Numbered from the stretch's first letter, positions 43,423 through 53,055 are shown. The stretch: 64,000 nucleotides of DNA from Methanomassiliicoccaceae archaeon COG_1 (GCA_028561875.1 JAQQTI010000001.1:496001-560000); one strand, 5' to 3'. The notes: generated from the letters alone by a model not told the origin. Numbers and translations: made by a program.

Positions 43423-44080
43423 TCAACCGAGCATCTTCCACACGTCCGAACAGTCGAGGTAGAAGTCGTCCCTGTCTAGCGTCCCTCCGCCGGACATTCC
43501 CTGATCGCCCACAGCCCCCCTCAAGGGCATTCTGCATCTCCGGGACCGGTGGCCTCCCTCCCTGCAGGATGTCGTCGTAGATGCGCAGCAACCTAACCAA
43601 TATCTCGTCGTCCCTGTCCCGTTTCGCCGACGGCACCGGTTTGCCGTTCTCGTTGTAATACGGCAGGCGGTGCTCCGGTGTGGTTTCACATCGAGATTCA
43701 GGAATGAAAAAAATACCGAGAGACACTGTGAACTCGTCGGGGCCGGAGGAGAAGTTCGCGTAGACCGGGGCATCGGGGTGTTCGTCTAGCATTTTCGCGT
43801 ATAACTTACCTAAGATGCGGGCCATACTGGAGAAATCGTAGATGACAGTGTCGGGGTGCTCGATTATCCTGCAATTGGGAAGGGCATCGGAGATCTGGCG
43901 GCAGGTCTCCTTGCAGTGATCCTCGTACAACTGCGCCTTCGGGGCCCCGGGATTGCGGATGTGATGGAACAGATGGATCTCGTCTGCTTGGTAGTGGATT
44001 ACGGGGAAGGGGACCATTACCGTTTCAGTAGTGTAACGCAGGAGAGGACGATCGTGTATCTGTCTAACATATAGTTCCAA
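43423..44080 (-). pseudogene. DUF6293/HFX_2341-type CARF-like regulator, frameshifted
   Basis: The N-terminal domain has MVPFPVIHYQADEIHLF and VYANFSSGPDEFTVSLGIF, the S-S-G pattern of CARF-like domains in DUF6293 proteins. A middle wing with EILVRLLRIYDDIL and VPEMQNALEG follows. At the C6 run 43515-43520 the frame changes: with one base less it continues AVGDQGMSGGGTLDRDDFYL to WKMLG and TGA 43423-43425, which fits better than the other tail. The start is TTG 44080 or ATG 44017. CARF-like regulators bind cyclic nucleotides in CRISPR settings; no CRISPR is present here. Confidence 0.55.
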
Positions 44081-44414
44081 CTCTGATTATAAAAGAAAGG
44101 TGTCTTGCTTTGTTCGTAGTTCTGTCTTAGCACCTATTCAGGATCCCATCATGAGCTCTCGTGGTCAGGTCCTCGATAGATGGACTCTCTTTTACCAGCG
44201 TATTCCTGCCTTGATGCTTTTTTAGGTTCTAGAACGACTGCAACTACTTCGTTAAAACTGGAGAGACACTTTATCGGAATTGATTGTAGTGATTTAAGTA
44301 TAGACTACGCGACAAAAACGGGTTTCTTTAACAATCGATGGTGAACAAACAGGGATATCCAAAGAAGTTGGATGGCAGGGGGGCGGAGGTTTCAGCTACC
44401 AGGTGTTTAAACCA
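44081..44414. other. Intergenic region without recognised gene
   Basis: AT-rich, no credible frame, no repeat found. It separates the DUF6293 gene promoter from a small downstream gene. Confidence 0.35.
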
Positions 44415-44636
44415 TCAAACTTCAATTAATCTTGCCTGAACATCAATCTCTTTGTAATCTCTGTCAGTACCAACAATCGACATTGTGTTGGTCTTGTAGT
44501 TCTTGATCGTACGGATATTGCGCTTGAATTCCCCAATCTCTCCACGAAGTTCATCAAGAATCGAAACATCACTTCCCATACGCTCTTTCATCAGCTGTTT
44601 GAGAGTTTCAATGTCCCGAGGTTCCAACATATTCAA
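44415..44636 (-). CDS. Small helical protein (73 aa)
   Basis: MNMLEPRDIETLKQLMKERMG, then EIGEFKRNIRTIKNYKTN: charged and mostly helical, possibly a coiled coil, ending in DVQARLIEV. ATG 44636. Size and content would suit an antitoxin or small regulator, but there is no partner toxin next to it. Not recognised. Confidence 0.45.
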   Translation of the reverse strand: MNMLEPRDIETLKQLMKERMGSDVSILDELRGEIGEFKRNIRTIKNYKTNTMSIVGTDRDYKEIDVQARLIEV

Positions 44637-45067
44637 TTGTAAGGACTGCCTACTATATTAATTCCTAATTAGAGGGGCATAGGCTTTGACATGATGTGAG
44701 TTCTTGTATACTCATCATATCAAGGCCCTGAGTATCCCCCTCTCCATCACCGTATCGGCCGTCGCTTCGAACCAGCATCGTCAATGTCACTTGTTGCGAA
44801 CAGATCGTTAAGGCGGCGGCAGGGTTGTTCCATGCTTTATGGGATTGATAGTGAGGATATGAACCTCCGAAAACGCGTCGTATGTGCGTGATGTACGCGT
44901 GTTGCACGTGTGAAACGGGTGTCACGCGACGCTTATGCAACAAACAATCCTAAGAGGTCGATACAGACATGATTATCCGAAATAACATCATTGAATTTAA
45001 CGAAAAATCATCAATACAAATTCCGAAAAATCATCAATAATAAATATCGATGATGATATGAACGGTT
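44637..45067. other. Intergenic region; AT-rich promoter at its right end
   Basis: No convincing gene. From 44985 it is AT-rich with a doubled CGAAAAATCATCAATA motif (45001-45016 and 45024-45039 with small differences), just before a truncated gene start. Confidence 0.35.
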
Positions 45068-45117
45068 ATGACGCTGAAGAAGGACGGGTACGTCCCCAGA
45101 CTCATAGATGACGAACT
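45068..45117 (+). pseudogene. AAA-ATPase gene start cut by IS630
   Basis: ATG 45068 encodes MTLKKDGYVPRLIDDEL, the usual N-terminus of DUF4143-type AAA ATPases (Y-x-PR-x-x-D-x-x-L before the Walker A). IS630 copy 1 begins at the 17th codon, and the rest of the gene is not found to the right of any IS copy. Confidence 0.5.
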
Positions 45118-46240
45118 TATAGTATCTTACCTAACTAATTTAAGTAATTCCGCATAAAGATCCGAACGGCCAGTTTTTGGAGTATGTGGACTTCGAAGCT
45201 TCCGACTCGAATCTTTCGGTAAGAACCGAGATCATATGGTCCAGATCGCGGAATGAGGTTTTGGACACCGTACGTTTCAACGTCTTCCAGATGAATTCGA
45301 CGGGATTGAACTGGGGACTGTACGGGGGAAGGAACATCAGACGGATGTCCAGTTCCGAAGCGCATGCGGCCGCGGCCTTGGAGTGATGGACCGGGCGGTT
45401 GTCCAGAACCATCAATATCGGCAGATCCGAACCGCATTCGCGGCGTACGTCCTCCAGGAAGGAGCACATGTCCTCGGTCTTGGAGGATGGGGGGAATGTT
45501 ATGACAGGCCTCCCCCCGTTTATGGGATAGAATCCGAATGCGTTCGCCCTCAGCTTATCCGTGTTCTTCTCGCACCTCGGCTTATCGGGGGACCGGAGGC
45601 GGACGGTGTTGGATACGGTCTGCGGGGAGGATTCGTCCCGGAATCCGAGAATGAACGGGCGGCCCTTCAGACCATCCAGAGCATCGCGGAGGTTTTTTTT
45701 AAACGGGCTTCGGCATCGTCCGGGCGCCTGTGATCCCCGGGATAGGGTCTCGCATGATGCAGGCCGAGTCTCTTCAGTATGATATGCACCTGTTTCTCGG
45801 TGTAATCGACTCCGTAATCGTGTTTGATCAGCAGACGTACCGAACGGGTGTCCATGGGCTGTAGCTCTAATGCTGAACGTATCTTCGCCTTCTGCTCATC
45901 GGTGAGACGGGCCTTCGGACCGCCGGTGTAGCCGGGAACGAGCCCGGCGAATCCGGACTCGTTCCATCTCCGTTGGACCTCGTAGGCCGTGGGTTCGGTC
46001 ATCCCCGATGCAGCCGAAGCCTCAGCGACCGTGAATCCGCGGTAACGCATGCGTACGAACATCAGATTGCGCTCGAAGGCCCTCGCTTTCGCGACTGTGA
46101 GATCCTCGCCGGCAACGAAGAGATCGGCTTCTCCATTGAGGTGCTCCGGAGCGATGCGCTTGATTATCTGGTACTTCTCGGGCCTGGCCATATGTGTATA
46201 TGGCATCAATTACTTAAAACAGTTAGGTAAGATACTATAT
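45118..46240 (-). mobile_element. IS630-family element, copy 1
   Basis: 1123 bp with terminal inverted repeats of about 30 bp (TATAGTATCTTACCTAACT at the left; the same on the minus strand at the right) and TA at both outer edges, as expected for IS630 insertion into TA. Four copies in this window are almost identical. This one differs at its transposase C-terminus (FGSLCGIT against FRSLCGII). Confidence 0.93.
45140..46209 (-). CDS. IS630 transposase (two frames joined by -1 frameshift), copy 1
   Basis: The first frame (46209-45667, 180 aa) has two HTH regions (AEASAASGMTEPTAYEVQRRW and VRLLIKHDYGVDYTEKQVH). The second carries the DDE catalytic core: GFRDESS, MVLDNRPVHHS, YSPQFNPVEFIW. They overlap at an A8 run on the coding strand (45693-45700), where a -1 slip gives one protein of about 356 residues, the normal family size. 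Programmed frameshifting at such a run is known in this IS family. Confidence 0.88.
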
Positions 46241-46242
46241 TC

Positions 46243-47032
46243 TTCCAGGTGGTCCCCGAGGACATCCCCTCTGGAGAGCAGGCCCCCGGCAAGGTGGACC
46301 TGACCCCGATGCTCAGGGCATACCAGACGCTCCTGGACAGGCTGTACTGGACTTCCGTATCGGCCAACAACGCCGCGGGTGCGGTTTGGAACATCTACGA
46401 CCGCGCCGATGCCAAGGATTACGGTGTCAGCACCCTCATGTCCTCCAACGTCTACGATTCCGTGGTCCTGTCGGAGGGGATGAACGAGATCCTTACCCTG
46501 TCGGCCATGCAGCAGCTCGCCACTTACTACGATGCCAACGGCGACGACCTGAAGGACCTCCAGATAGGTCTGTACGGAGAGGGGATGGATGCGCCGTTCG
46601 TGAGAGGATCCATCCTCGACGAGTTCGGCAACACCGTCTACTCGGATGTTATCTTCACACCGTTCTTCCAGTCCGATTCCGTCGTGCTGGAAAGATGTAT
46701 AGATTACACCGTGGACCAGAACTGCCTCGTTGCCGTGTGGACGGACGGCAGGGAACTGTCGTCGTGGTATGCGGATGCCATGAGGTCCGAGGGTTACGAG
46801 ACCGCGTTCATCGAGAAGGGTTACACTTTCCAGATCACGCAGCTCGGCAAGTGCGATTCGACGGGGGAACATCCTGAAGACCGTCTGCATCGCCGCAGGA
46901 GCCATACTCTCGGTCCTCGGACTCGTGAGGAGGTCTCCCATACTTGTCATCGCGGGAATCGGACTCGTCGTGTTCGGGGTGTTCTTCTCCGGTACCGTTT
47001 GGAACTGGATAGCGAGGATGGTGAGGTTCTGA
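46243..47032 (+). pseudogene. Membrane-anchored protein fragment, 5' cut by IS630 and frameshifted (copy A)
   Basis: Begins abruptly at the IS end and reads PEDIPSGEQAPGKVDL, LLDRLYWTSVSANNAAGAVW, then FQITQLGKCDSTG. At the G5 run 46863-46867 the frame changes: with one G less it continues NILKTVCIAAGAILSVLGLV and VIAGIGLVVFGVFF to MVRF and TGA 47030-47032, giving two membrane helices. So the gene had an extracellular part and a C-terminal anchor and is now dead. The same defect is in copy B. Confidence 0.7.
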
Positions 47033-47106
47033 TGAGAGGAATCGAGAACGAGAATGCTCCCGGCACGACCGGGAGGAGGAAATGAAGAAACGAAGAAGGT
47101 AAAAGC

Positions 47107-47592
47107 ATGAAAACGATAAGGAATGGAGAGGCGAACCGTATGCTCGGGAAGTTGAAAGGATTGTTAGGCAGGAAGAAACAGCCTGTGGCATCCTTCAACA
47201 GTTTCGACGCATACAAGAGGTGCAGGCGCAACATTATGCGCATACACCACATGGTCATCGTGACCTCCGGAGAAGAAAGAGAGATAGGTCTTGAGGATGC
47301 CGTAATCAGCACCGCCGCTATCGACGGGCTGTGCGACAGAATCATGGACTGTCCCGACTGGATCTCCAAGGCCGCCATGGCCATCGATTACATCGCCAAC
47401 TTCCATCCCTTCGTCGAGGGCAACAAGAGAACATCGTTCGAACTGGCGGTACGTCTTCTCAGGAACGGCGGGTTAGAACTCGACGACAACCACGAGACGT
47501 ATCTGTTCATAAGGGACGTTGCTTCGGGAATGTACGACAGGGAAGAAGTAGAGGAATGGCTGAGGCGCAATACGCACGTCAGCATTCCTTGA
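47107..47592 (+). CDS. Fic/Doc-family protein (copy A)
   Basis: 161 residues from ATG 47107. The Fic motif NFHPFVEGNKRTSFELA (HPFxEGNKR) is intact, so AMP-transfer or a related phosphotransfer to a target is expected. The N-terminus (about 1-30) is basic (KLKGLLGRKKQP) and no inhibitory (S/T)xxxE(G/N) helix is evident, so if it is toxic, inhibition would have to come from another protein. A 46-residue gene on the opposite strand overlaps its 3' end. Duplicate at 53920-54405. Confidence 0.87.
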   Translation: MKTIRNGEANRMLGKLKGLLGRKKQPVASFNSFDAYKRCRRNIMRIHHMVIVTSGEEREIGLEDAVISTAAIDGLCDRIMDCPDWISKAAMAIDYIANFHPFVEGNKRTSFELAVRLLRNGGLELDDNHETYLFIRDVASGMYDREEVEEWLRRNTHVSIP

Positions 47593-47719
47593 GTTTTCCC
47601 ATGACGTAGGGGTAATCTCTGATGTCTTTCTCGATTACTTCGTCGGGAATGTCGTATTCCAGACCACCGAACGAAGGAACGTCCTTCGGGTCGGCGATCT
47701 TCTCTGATTTCCCAAACAT
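47579..47719 (-). CDS. 46-residue protein convergent with fic (copy A)
   Basis: ATG 47719 to TGA 47579-47581, encoding an acidic protein (MFGKSEKIADPKDVPSFGG, YDIPDEVIEKDIRDYPYVMG). A TATA-like CTTTATAAAA on the minus strand at 47740-47749 is 21-30 bases upstream, fitting a leaderless start. It overlaps the fic 3' end by 14 bases. It may be the antitoxin (inference). Confidence 0.5.
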   Translation of the reverse strand: MFGKSEKIADPKDVPSFGGLEYDIPDEVIEKDIRDYPYVMGKLKEC

Positions 47720-47833
47720 ACCTGTACCTAACCTGTGCGGTTTTATAAAGGTATCATCGGGAAAGGCCTTCGGGATTGCTTGTTACTGATTCTGAGACGG
47801 AGTCGCATGGTAACATGGCTGATTTATCGGATT

Positions 47834-48956
47834 TATAGTATCTTACCTAACTAATTTAAATAATTCCGCATAAAGATCTGAACGGCCAGTTTTTGGAGTA
47901 TGTGGACTTCGAAGCTTCCGACTCGAATCTTTCGGTAAGAACCGAGATCATATGGTCCAGATCGCGGAATGAGGTTTTGGACACCGTACGTTTCAACGTC
48001 TTCCAGATGAATTCGACGGGATTGAACTGGGGACTGTACGGGGGAAGGAACATCAGACGGATGTCCAGTTCCGAAGCGCATGCGGCCGCGGCCTTGGAGT
48101 GATGGACCGGGCGGTTGTCCAGAACCATCAATATCGGCAGATCCGAACCGCATTCGCGGCGTACGTCCTCCAGGAAGGAGCACATGTCCTCGGTCTTGGA
48201 GGATGGGGGGAATGTTATGACAGGCCTCCCCCCGTTTATGGGATAGAATCCGAATGCGTTCGCCCTCAGCTTATCCGTGTTCTTCTCGCACCTCGGCTTA
48301 TCGGGGGACCGGAGGCGGACGGTGTTGGATACGGTCTGCGGGGAGGATTCGTCCCGGAATCCGAGAATGAACGGGCGGCCCTTCAGACCATCCAGAGCAT
48401 CGCGGAGGTTTTTTTTAAACGGGCTTCGGCATCGTCCGGGCGCCTGTGATCCCCGGGATAGGGTCTCGCATGATGCAGGCCGAGTCTCTTCAGTATGATA
48501 TGCACCTGTTTCTCGGTGTAATCGACTCCGTAATCGTGTTTGATCAGCAGACGTACCGAACGGGTGTCCATGGGCTGTAGCTCTAATGCTGAACGTATCT
48601 TCGCCTTCTGCTCATCGGTGAGACGGGCCTTCGGACCGCCGGTGTAGCCGGGAACGAGCCCGGCGAATCCGGACTCGTTCCATCTCCGTTGGACCTCGTA
48701 GGCCGTGGGTTCGGTCATCCCCGATGCAGCCGAAGCCTCAGCGACCGTGAATCCGCGGTAACGCATGCGTACGAACATCAGATTGCGCTCGAAGGCCCTC
48801 GCTTTCGCGACTGTGAGATCCTCGCCGGCAACGAAGAGATCGGCTTCTCCATTGAGGTGCTCCGGAGCGATGCGCTTGATTATCTGGTACTTCTCGGGCC
48901 TGGCCATATGTGTATATGGCATCAATTACTTAAAACAGTTAGGTAAGATACTATAT
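47834..48956 (-). mobile_element. IS630-family element, copy 2
   Basis: 1123 bp, same ends as copy 1. Its left end reads AATTTAAATAATTCC like copy 4, while copies 1 and 3 read AATTTAAGTAATTCC, so copies 2 and 4 are sisters and copies 1 and 3 are sisters, as expected if the whole block was duplicated. Confidence 0.93.
47856..48925 (-). CDS. IS630 transposase, copy 2
   Basis: Same two-frame design as copy 1; first frame 48925-48383, A8 slip site at 48409-48416, DDE part ending at 47856 (FRSLCGII). Apparently intact. Confidence 0.88.
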
Positions 48957-48997
48957 ATCCGATGCCGAACGGGATTGTCGTGCAGCACCGAGATTGC

Positions 48998-49231
48998 TTA
49001 GTGAGGCACTCGCTCTTCGAATCTCACATGGGACGCGGCGAACCCAGCTACGGCCGCGTCGAACTCTTCGGTGGTGATTCCGTCGAACGCCTGGCGTTTC
49101 CACTTGGTGTAATCGGAGTTGCCGGTCTTGACGGCGGCGATGAACATCTCGGCGTTCATCACGCCGAACCTGTAGGCCGGGAGAGCCATCCCCGGCCTGT
49201 ACATCTCGCCATGGTGTATCTCATTGGCCAT
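48998..49231 (-). CDS. Hypothetical protein (77 aa)
   Basis: MANEIHHGEMYRPGMALPAY, GVMNAEMFIAAVKTGN, ending VRFEERVPH. It looks like a compact soluble protein with balanced composition, but no family is recognised. The IS630 copy 2 end is 42 bases beyond its stop, and AlbA gene 2 starts divergently 106 bases away. Confidence 0.5.
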   Translation of the reverse strand: MANEIHHGEMYRPGMALPAYRFGVMNAEMFIAAVKTGNSDYTKWKRQAFDGITTEEFDAAVAGFAASHVRFEERVPH

Positions 49232-49337
49232 CTTCGCCCCCCTCCACGGAAATCAAGCCTATGCGGGATATAACTTTAATCCTGTCGTCATCGGTCGTCA
49301 GAGAGCATTAAATTCTCTTTAGATATTGAGAATACCG

Positions 49338-51011
49338 ATGAAAGACGAGGCCGACCGCATCCTGGAAGCAATACTGGATTTAGCTTACGAGAGCGAGGTA
49401 GTTGAGTTCAAGGACCGCAAGACCTTGGACAAGGACTTCGTCGGCAAATACTTCTCCGCGCTGTCGAACGAAGCCAATCTCAAAGGCGCCGATGCGGCAT
49501 GGCTTGTCTTCGGCATATCGGACGACGGTGCTGTGGTCGACAGCCATTACCTTGACACTATCGAGAGCCAGAACAAGCTGAAGGAATACATCGCGGAGCA
49601 GACGGCGGGCCACGTGTCGTTCGTGGACATCCACACCAAATCGGTTGACGGGAAACGTGTGCTCCTGTTCGAGATACCTCCGGCTGGTTTTGGAGTCCCG
49701 ACCTCGTTCAAGGGCTTCGCGTACGAACGGCAGGGGGACAGCCTCCGGCCCCTGTCCGATGAGAAGCGCCTGAGGATAATGAAGGAATCCGCTTTTGACT
49801 GGAGCAGGCAGATCGTCCCAAATGCGGGGATCGATGTCCTGGATTCAGACGCGATCTCCATGGCGAGGGAGTATTTCATCCGGAACCGCCCGCAGAAGGA
49901 GGATGAGTGCAAGTCCTGGGATGATCTCCAATTCCTCAACAAGTCCAAGTTAACCATCAACGGCAAGGTTACCTGTGCGGCCTTCGTCCTCCTGGGCAAG
50001 GCCGAATGCTGCGATCTGATCGGGGATGCCAATCCGAGGATGAGGTGGATCCTTCGCGACAACGACCGCCAGACGGTGGACAACGAGATGTTCACGGTTC
50101 CGTTCATATCGAGCATCGAGCGCCTGTGCTCCAAGATTCGCAACGTGAAATACGAATACTTCAGGCCCAGCACGCTCTTCCCGGACCGCATGGACACCTA
50201 CGAGCCGGCGATGCTCCGCGAGGCCCTGAATAACTGCGTGGCGCACCAGGATTACCGCATGGGCGAATACATTACCGTGGTCGAATACGACCGCGACAGG
50301 CTGGTATTCAGCAACGCGGGGTCGTTCATCCCCGGTAGCATCGACGCGGTATTGGATTCCGATTCTCCCGCCTCCTATTATCGCAACAGGTTCCTCGCGG
50401 AGGCCATGTTCAACCTCGGCATGGTGGACGTCGCCGGCGGAGGCATCATCAAGATGTTCAAATACCAGAGGATCAGGCACTTCCCCATGCCGGAATACGA
50501 CATCTCCGGAGACCATGTCAAGGTCACCATCTACGGGAAGGTCACCGACAAAGCGTTCGCGGACACCTTGATGAAGAATCCGCGCCTCGGCTTCGAGGAC
50601 GTAATCCTCCTGGACAAGGTGCAGAAGGGCAAGCCCATCCCCGACGCGGACGCCGTCCGCCTGAAGGCGAAGGGGCTGATCGAGGGGAGGAAACCGAACT
50701 ACATCCTGACCGCGGCACTCGCTGGCAGCACCGACGACAGGGGGATAAAGGGGAAGACGATAAAAAAGAAGGGGTTCGACGACGAGTATTATTGCGACCT
50801 CATCATCAGATATATCGAGGAGTACGGTTCTGCGACGAAGAAGGACCTTCTCGATCTCCTTATCGACAAACTACCGGATGTCATGGATGAGCGGAAGAAG
50901 ATCAACAAGGTCGGGAACCTGATAGCCAAATTGAAGAGGGCCGAAAGGATTGAGAACCAAGGCACCAACAGGCTTCCGAAATACATTCTGGTCGAAAACA
51001 GCGATTCATGA
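49338..51011 (+). CDS. AlbA_2/HATPase_c_4 (Schlafen-like) protein no. 2
   Basis: 557 residues from ATG 49338. The AlbA_2 domain has YESEVVEFKDRKTLD and AAWLVFGISDDG; the ATPase-like part has LREALNNCVAHQDY and FSNAGSFIPGS; the usual SGSGI loop reads VAGGGIIKMF. A C-terminal helical/winged region (about 470-550) ends KLKRAERIENQGTNRLPKYIL. It belongs to the same broad family as the genes at 39220, 56539 and 59534, but is clearly diverged. It sits between IS630 copies 2 and 3, with four 10-bp tandem repeats straight after its stop. Confidence 0.83.
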   Translation: MKDEADRILEAILDLAYESEVVEFKDRKTLDKDFVGKYFSALSNEANLKGADAAWLVFGISDDGAVVDSHYLDTIESQNKLKEYIAEQTAGHVSFVDIHTKSVDGKRVLLFEIPPAGFGVPTSFKGFAYERQGDSLRPLSDEKRLRIMKESAFDWSRQIVPNAGIDVLDSDAISMAREYFIRNRPQKEDECKSWDDLQFLNKSKLTINGKVTCAAFVLLGKAECCDLIGDANPRMRWILRDNDRQTVDNEMFTVPFISSIERLCSKIRNVKYEYFRPSTLFPDRMDTYEPAMLREALNNCVAHQDYRMGEYITVVEYDRDRLVFSNAGSFIPGSIDAVLDSDSPASYYRNRFLAEAMFNLGMVDVAGGGIIKMFKYQRIRHFPMPEYDISGDHVKVTIYGKVTDKAFADTLMKNPRLGFEDVILLDKVQKGKPIPDADAVRLKAKGLIEGRKPNYILTAALAGSTDDRGIKGKTIKKKGFDDEYYCDLIIRYIEEYGSATKKDLLDLLIDKLPDVMDERKKINKVGNLIAKLKRAERIENQGTNRLPKYILVENSDS

Positions 51012-51050
51012 TTTACGAGATTTTACGAGATTTTACGAGATTTTACGAGA
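51011..51050 (+). repeat. Four tandem 10-bp repeats
   Basis: ATTTACGAGA once, then TTTTACGAGA three times, beginning at the last base of the AlbA gene 2 stop codon. Confidence 0.9.
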
Positions 51051-51082
51051 TTCTTTCAAAGAGCCAGAACTAGGGTCTGGAG

Positions 51083-51559
51083 CATGGCAGGAACAGGCCG
51101 ATAAACGAGGATAGGGCGGGGAACTTCGTCATAATTTGCTCGGAGGAGCCGCCTCCGGAGCAGGCGTACAGGATCTGCAAGACCTGATGCATGATCGAGG
51201 GCCTGTCCGATTCCGCCAAGACCGTGCTGTCGGCGGACGGCACGCGCATGCAGAATGACGCGCACGCGATGGGACACCCGCCCATAACATTCCTTTTCGT
51301 GAGGGTCTGGACGGATATCCTGCGGCTGCTGGAGGAGGCCGGCCCGGCCTCCTCCTACAGTCCCGAGGATGTCTTGGATATCCATGGCACCATGAAGAAA
51401 TTCGAAGGCTATGCGTAGATCAGGCAGATCGTTCCGAAAGACGTCAGGGAACTGGATGCGCAGCTGAAGATGTTCCTGTACAGCACCCAAGGGGACCTGG
51501 ATAAAATCATCAGAGAAAAGGATAAGAGGCCGGAAAGAAGAGGCCCTGACCTTTCGTAA
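51083..51559 (+). pseudogene. IS1634/IS4-like transposase C-terminal remnant with stop codons
   Basis: One frame carries AGNFVIICSEEPPPEQAYRIC, then TGA 51185-51187, then MIEGLSDSAKTVLSADGTRM and RVWTDILRLLEEAG, then TAG 51416-51418, then IRQIVPKDVRELDAQLKMF. This is the C-terminal third of a transposase of the IS4 superfamily (the Y-(x)-MIEG-F-like block). Because a TGA is also present, the TAG is best seen as decay, not pyrrolysine. Confidence 0.7.
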
Positions 51560-51657
51560 GCTTATATTCAAGTTTGCGGAGCTTCGCGATCCCGAACTTT
51601 TCTTTCGATCTCACGAATCTTTTCCATACATCCGCACCCAATCAGATAACCTTGTTT

Positions 51658-51945
51658 TCATGCATTCACGCATCGGTTTTCGCATCGGGGCCGGGGAGCA
51701 TGCGGACCGTCACAAACCCAGTAAGCAGCAATCAGCGCTATGCCCAAGTTCGAGCGGTCGGAATATTCGGCCACGTATCCGAAGAGCAGAGAAGCAATCA
51801 GTGCGGACGAAACGGCAGGGCCCTTCTTCTCTCCGGAGAAATTCTCGATGTCGAGGCCCATGAAGCTTCCCGTGTCCAGTGCAGCAGCCGATATACGCAA
51901 AGAGACTGAATTCCGAACCCGCGAATCCCGCTCGACGTTAGACAC
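51658..51945 (-). CDS. Uncertain small membrane-associated frame (95 aa)
   Basis: Contains one hydrophobic stretch (ALIASLLFGYVAEY) and another near the end (GIALIAAYWVCDG). IS630 copy 3 lies seven bases upstream of its start, so it may be the left-over part of a cut membrane-protein gene. No family recognised. Confidence 0.3.
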   Translation of the reverse strand: MSNVERDSRVRNSVSLRISAAALDTGSFMGLDIENFSGEKKGPAVSSALIASLLFGYVAEYSDRSNLGIALIAAYWVCDGPHAPRPRCENRCVNA

Positions 51946-51952
51946 ATATACC

Positions 51953-53053
51953 TATAGTATCTTACCTAACTAATTTAAGTAATTCCGCATAAAAATCTGA
52001 ACGGCCAGTTTTTGAAGTATGTGGACTTCGAAGCTTCCGACTCGAATTATGGTCCAGATCGCGGAATGAGGTTTTGGACACCGTACGTTTCAACGTCTTC
52101 CAGATGAATTCGACGGGATTGAACTGGGGACTGTACGGGGGAAGGAACATCAGACGGATGTCCAGTTCCGAAGCGCATGCGGCCGCGGCCTTGGAGTGAT
52201 GGACCGGGCGGTTGTCCAGAACCATCAATATCGGCAGATCCGAACCGCATTCGCGGCGTACGTCCTCCAGGAAGGAGCACATGTCCTCGGTCTTGGAGGA
52301 TGGGGGGAATGTTATGACAGGCCTCCCCCCGTTTATGGGATAGAATCCGAATGCGTTCGCCCTCAGCTTATCCGTGTTCTTCTCGCACCTCGGCTTATCG
52401 GGGGACCGGAGGCGGACGGTGTTGGATACGGTCTGCGGGGAGGATTCGTCCCGGAATCCGAGAATGAACGGGCGGCCCTTCAGACCATCCAGAGCATCGC
52501 GGAGGTTTTTTTTAAACGGGCTTCGGCATCGTCCGGGCGCCTGTGATCCCCGGGATAGGGTCTCGCATGATGCAGGCCGAGTCTCTTCAGTATGATATGC
52601 ACCTGTTTCTCGGTGTAATCGACTCCGTAATCGTGTTTGATCAGCAGACGTACCGAACGGGTGTCCATGGGCTGTAGCTCTAATGCTGAACGTATCTTCG
52701 CCTTCTGCTCATCGGTGAGACGGGCCTTCGGACCGCCGGTGTAGCCGGGAACGAGCCCGGCGAATCCGGACTCGTTCCATCTCCGTTGGACCTCGTAGGC
52801 CGTGGGTTCGGTCATCCCCGATGCAGCCGAAGCCTCAGCGACCGTGAATCCGCGGTAACGCATGCGTACGAACATCAGATTGCGCTCGAAGGCCCTCGCT
52901 TTCGCGACTGTGAGATCCTCGCCGGCAACGAAGAGATCGGCTTCTCCATTGAGGTGCTCCGGAGCGATGCGCTTGATTATCTGGTACTTCTCGGGCCTGG
53001 CCATATGTGTATATGGCATCAATTACTTAAAACAGTTAGGTAAGATACTATAT
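51953..53053 (-). mobile_element. IS630-family element, copy 3 (22-bp deletion)
   Basis: 1101 bp; identical layout to copy 1 but lacks 22 bp near 52047, inside the transposase C-terminal region. Ends intact. Confidence 0.92.
51962..53022 (-). pseudogene. IS630 transposase, copy 3, C-terminus frameshifted
   Basis: First frame 53022-52480 and slip site 52506-52513 are intact. The 22-bp deletion shifts the frame after SFRDLDH, replacing the last ~35 residues. The DDE residues precede the change, so activity may be reduced but is not excluded. Confidence 0.8.
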
Positions 53054-53055
53054 TC

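Larger units (their letters stand above)
45118..48956. repeat. 3.8-kb duplicated block, copy A (IS630-cargo-IS630)
   Basis: The same arrangement recurs at 51953-55769. The cargo (46241-47833, 1593 bp) is the same length and, as far as I can read, identical to 53054-54646. Confidence 0.93.

Noticed and set aside
46386-46877. 163-codon frame inside the cargo gene
   Set aside because: Shadow frame, arginine-rich, in a different frame from the protein-like sequence.
51083-51559. In-frame TAG at 51416 followed by 46 sensible codons, a possible second Pyl protein
   Set aside because: The frame is a transposase C-terminal remnant that also has a TGA at 51185 and no N-terminus, so the TAG is decay.
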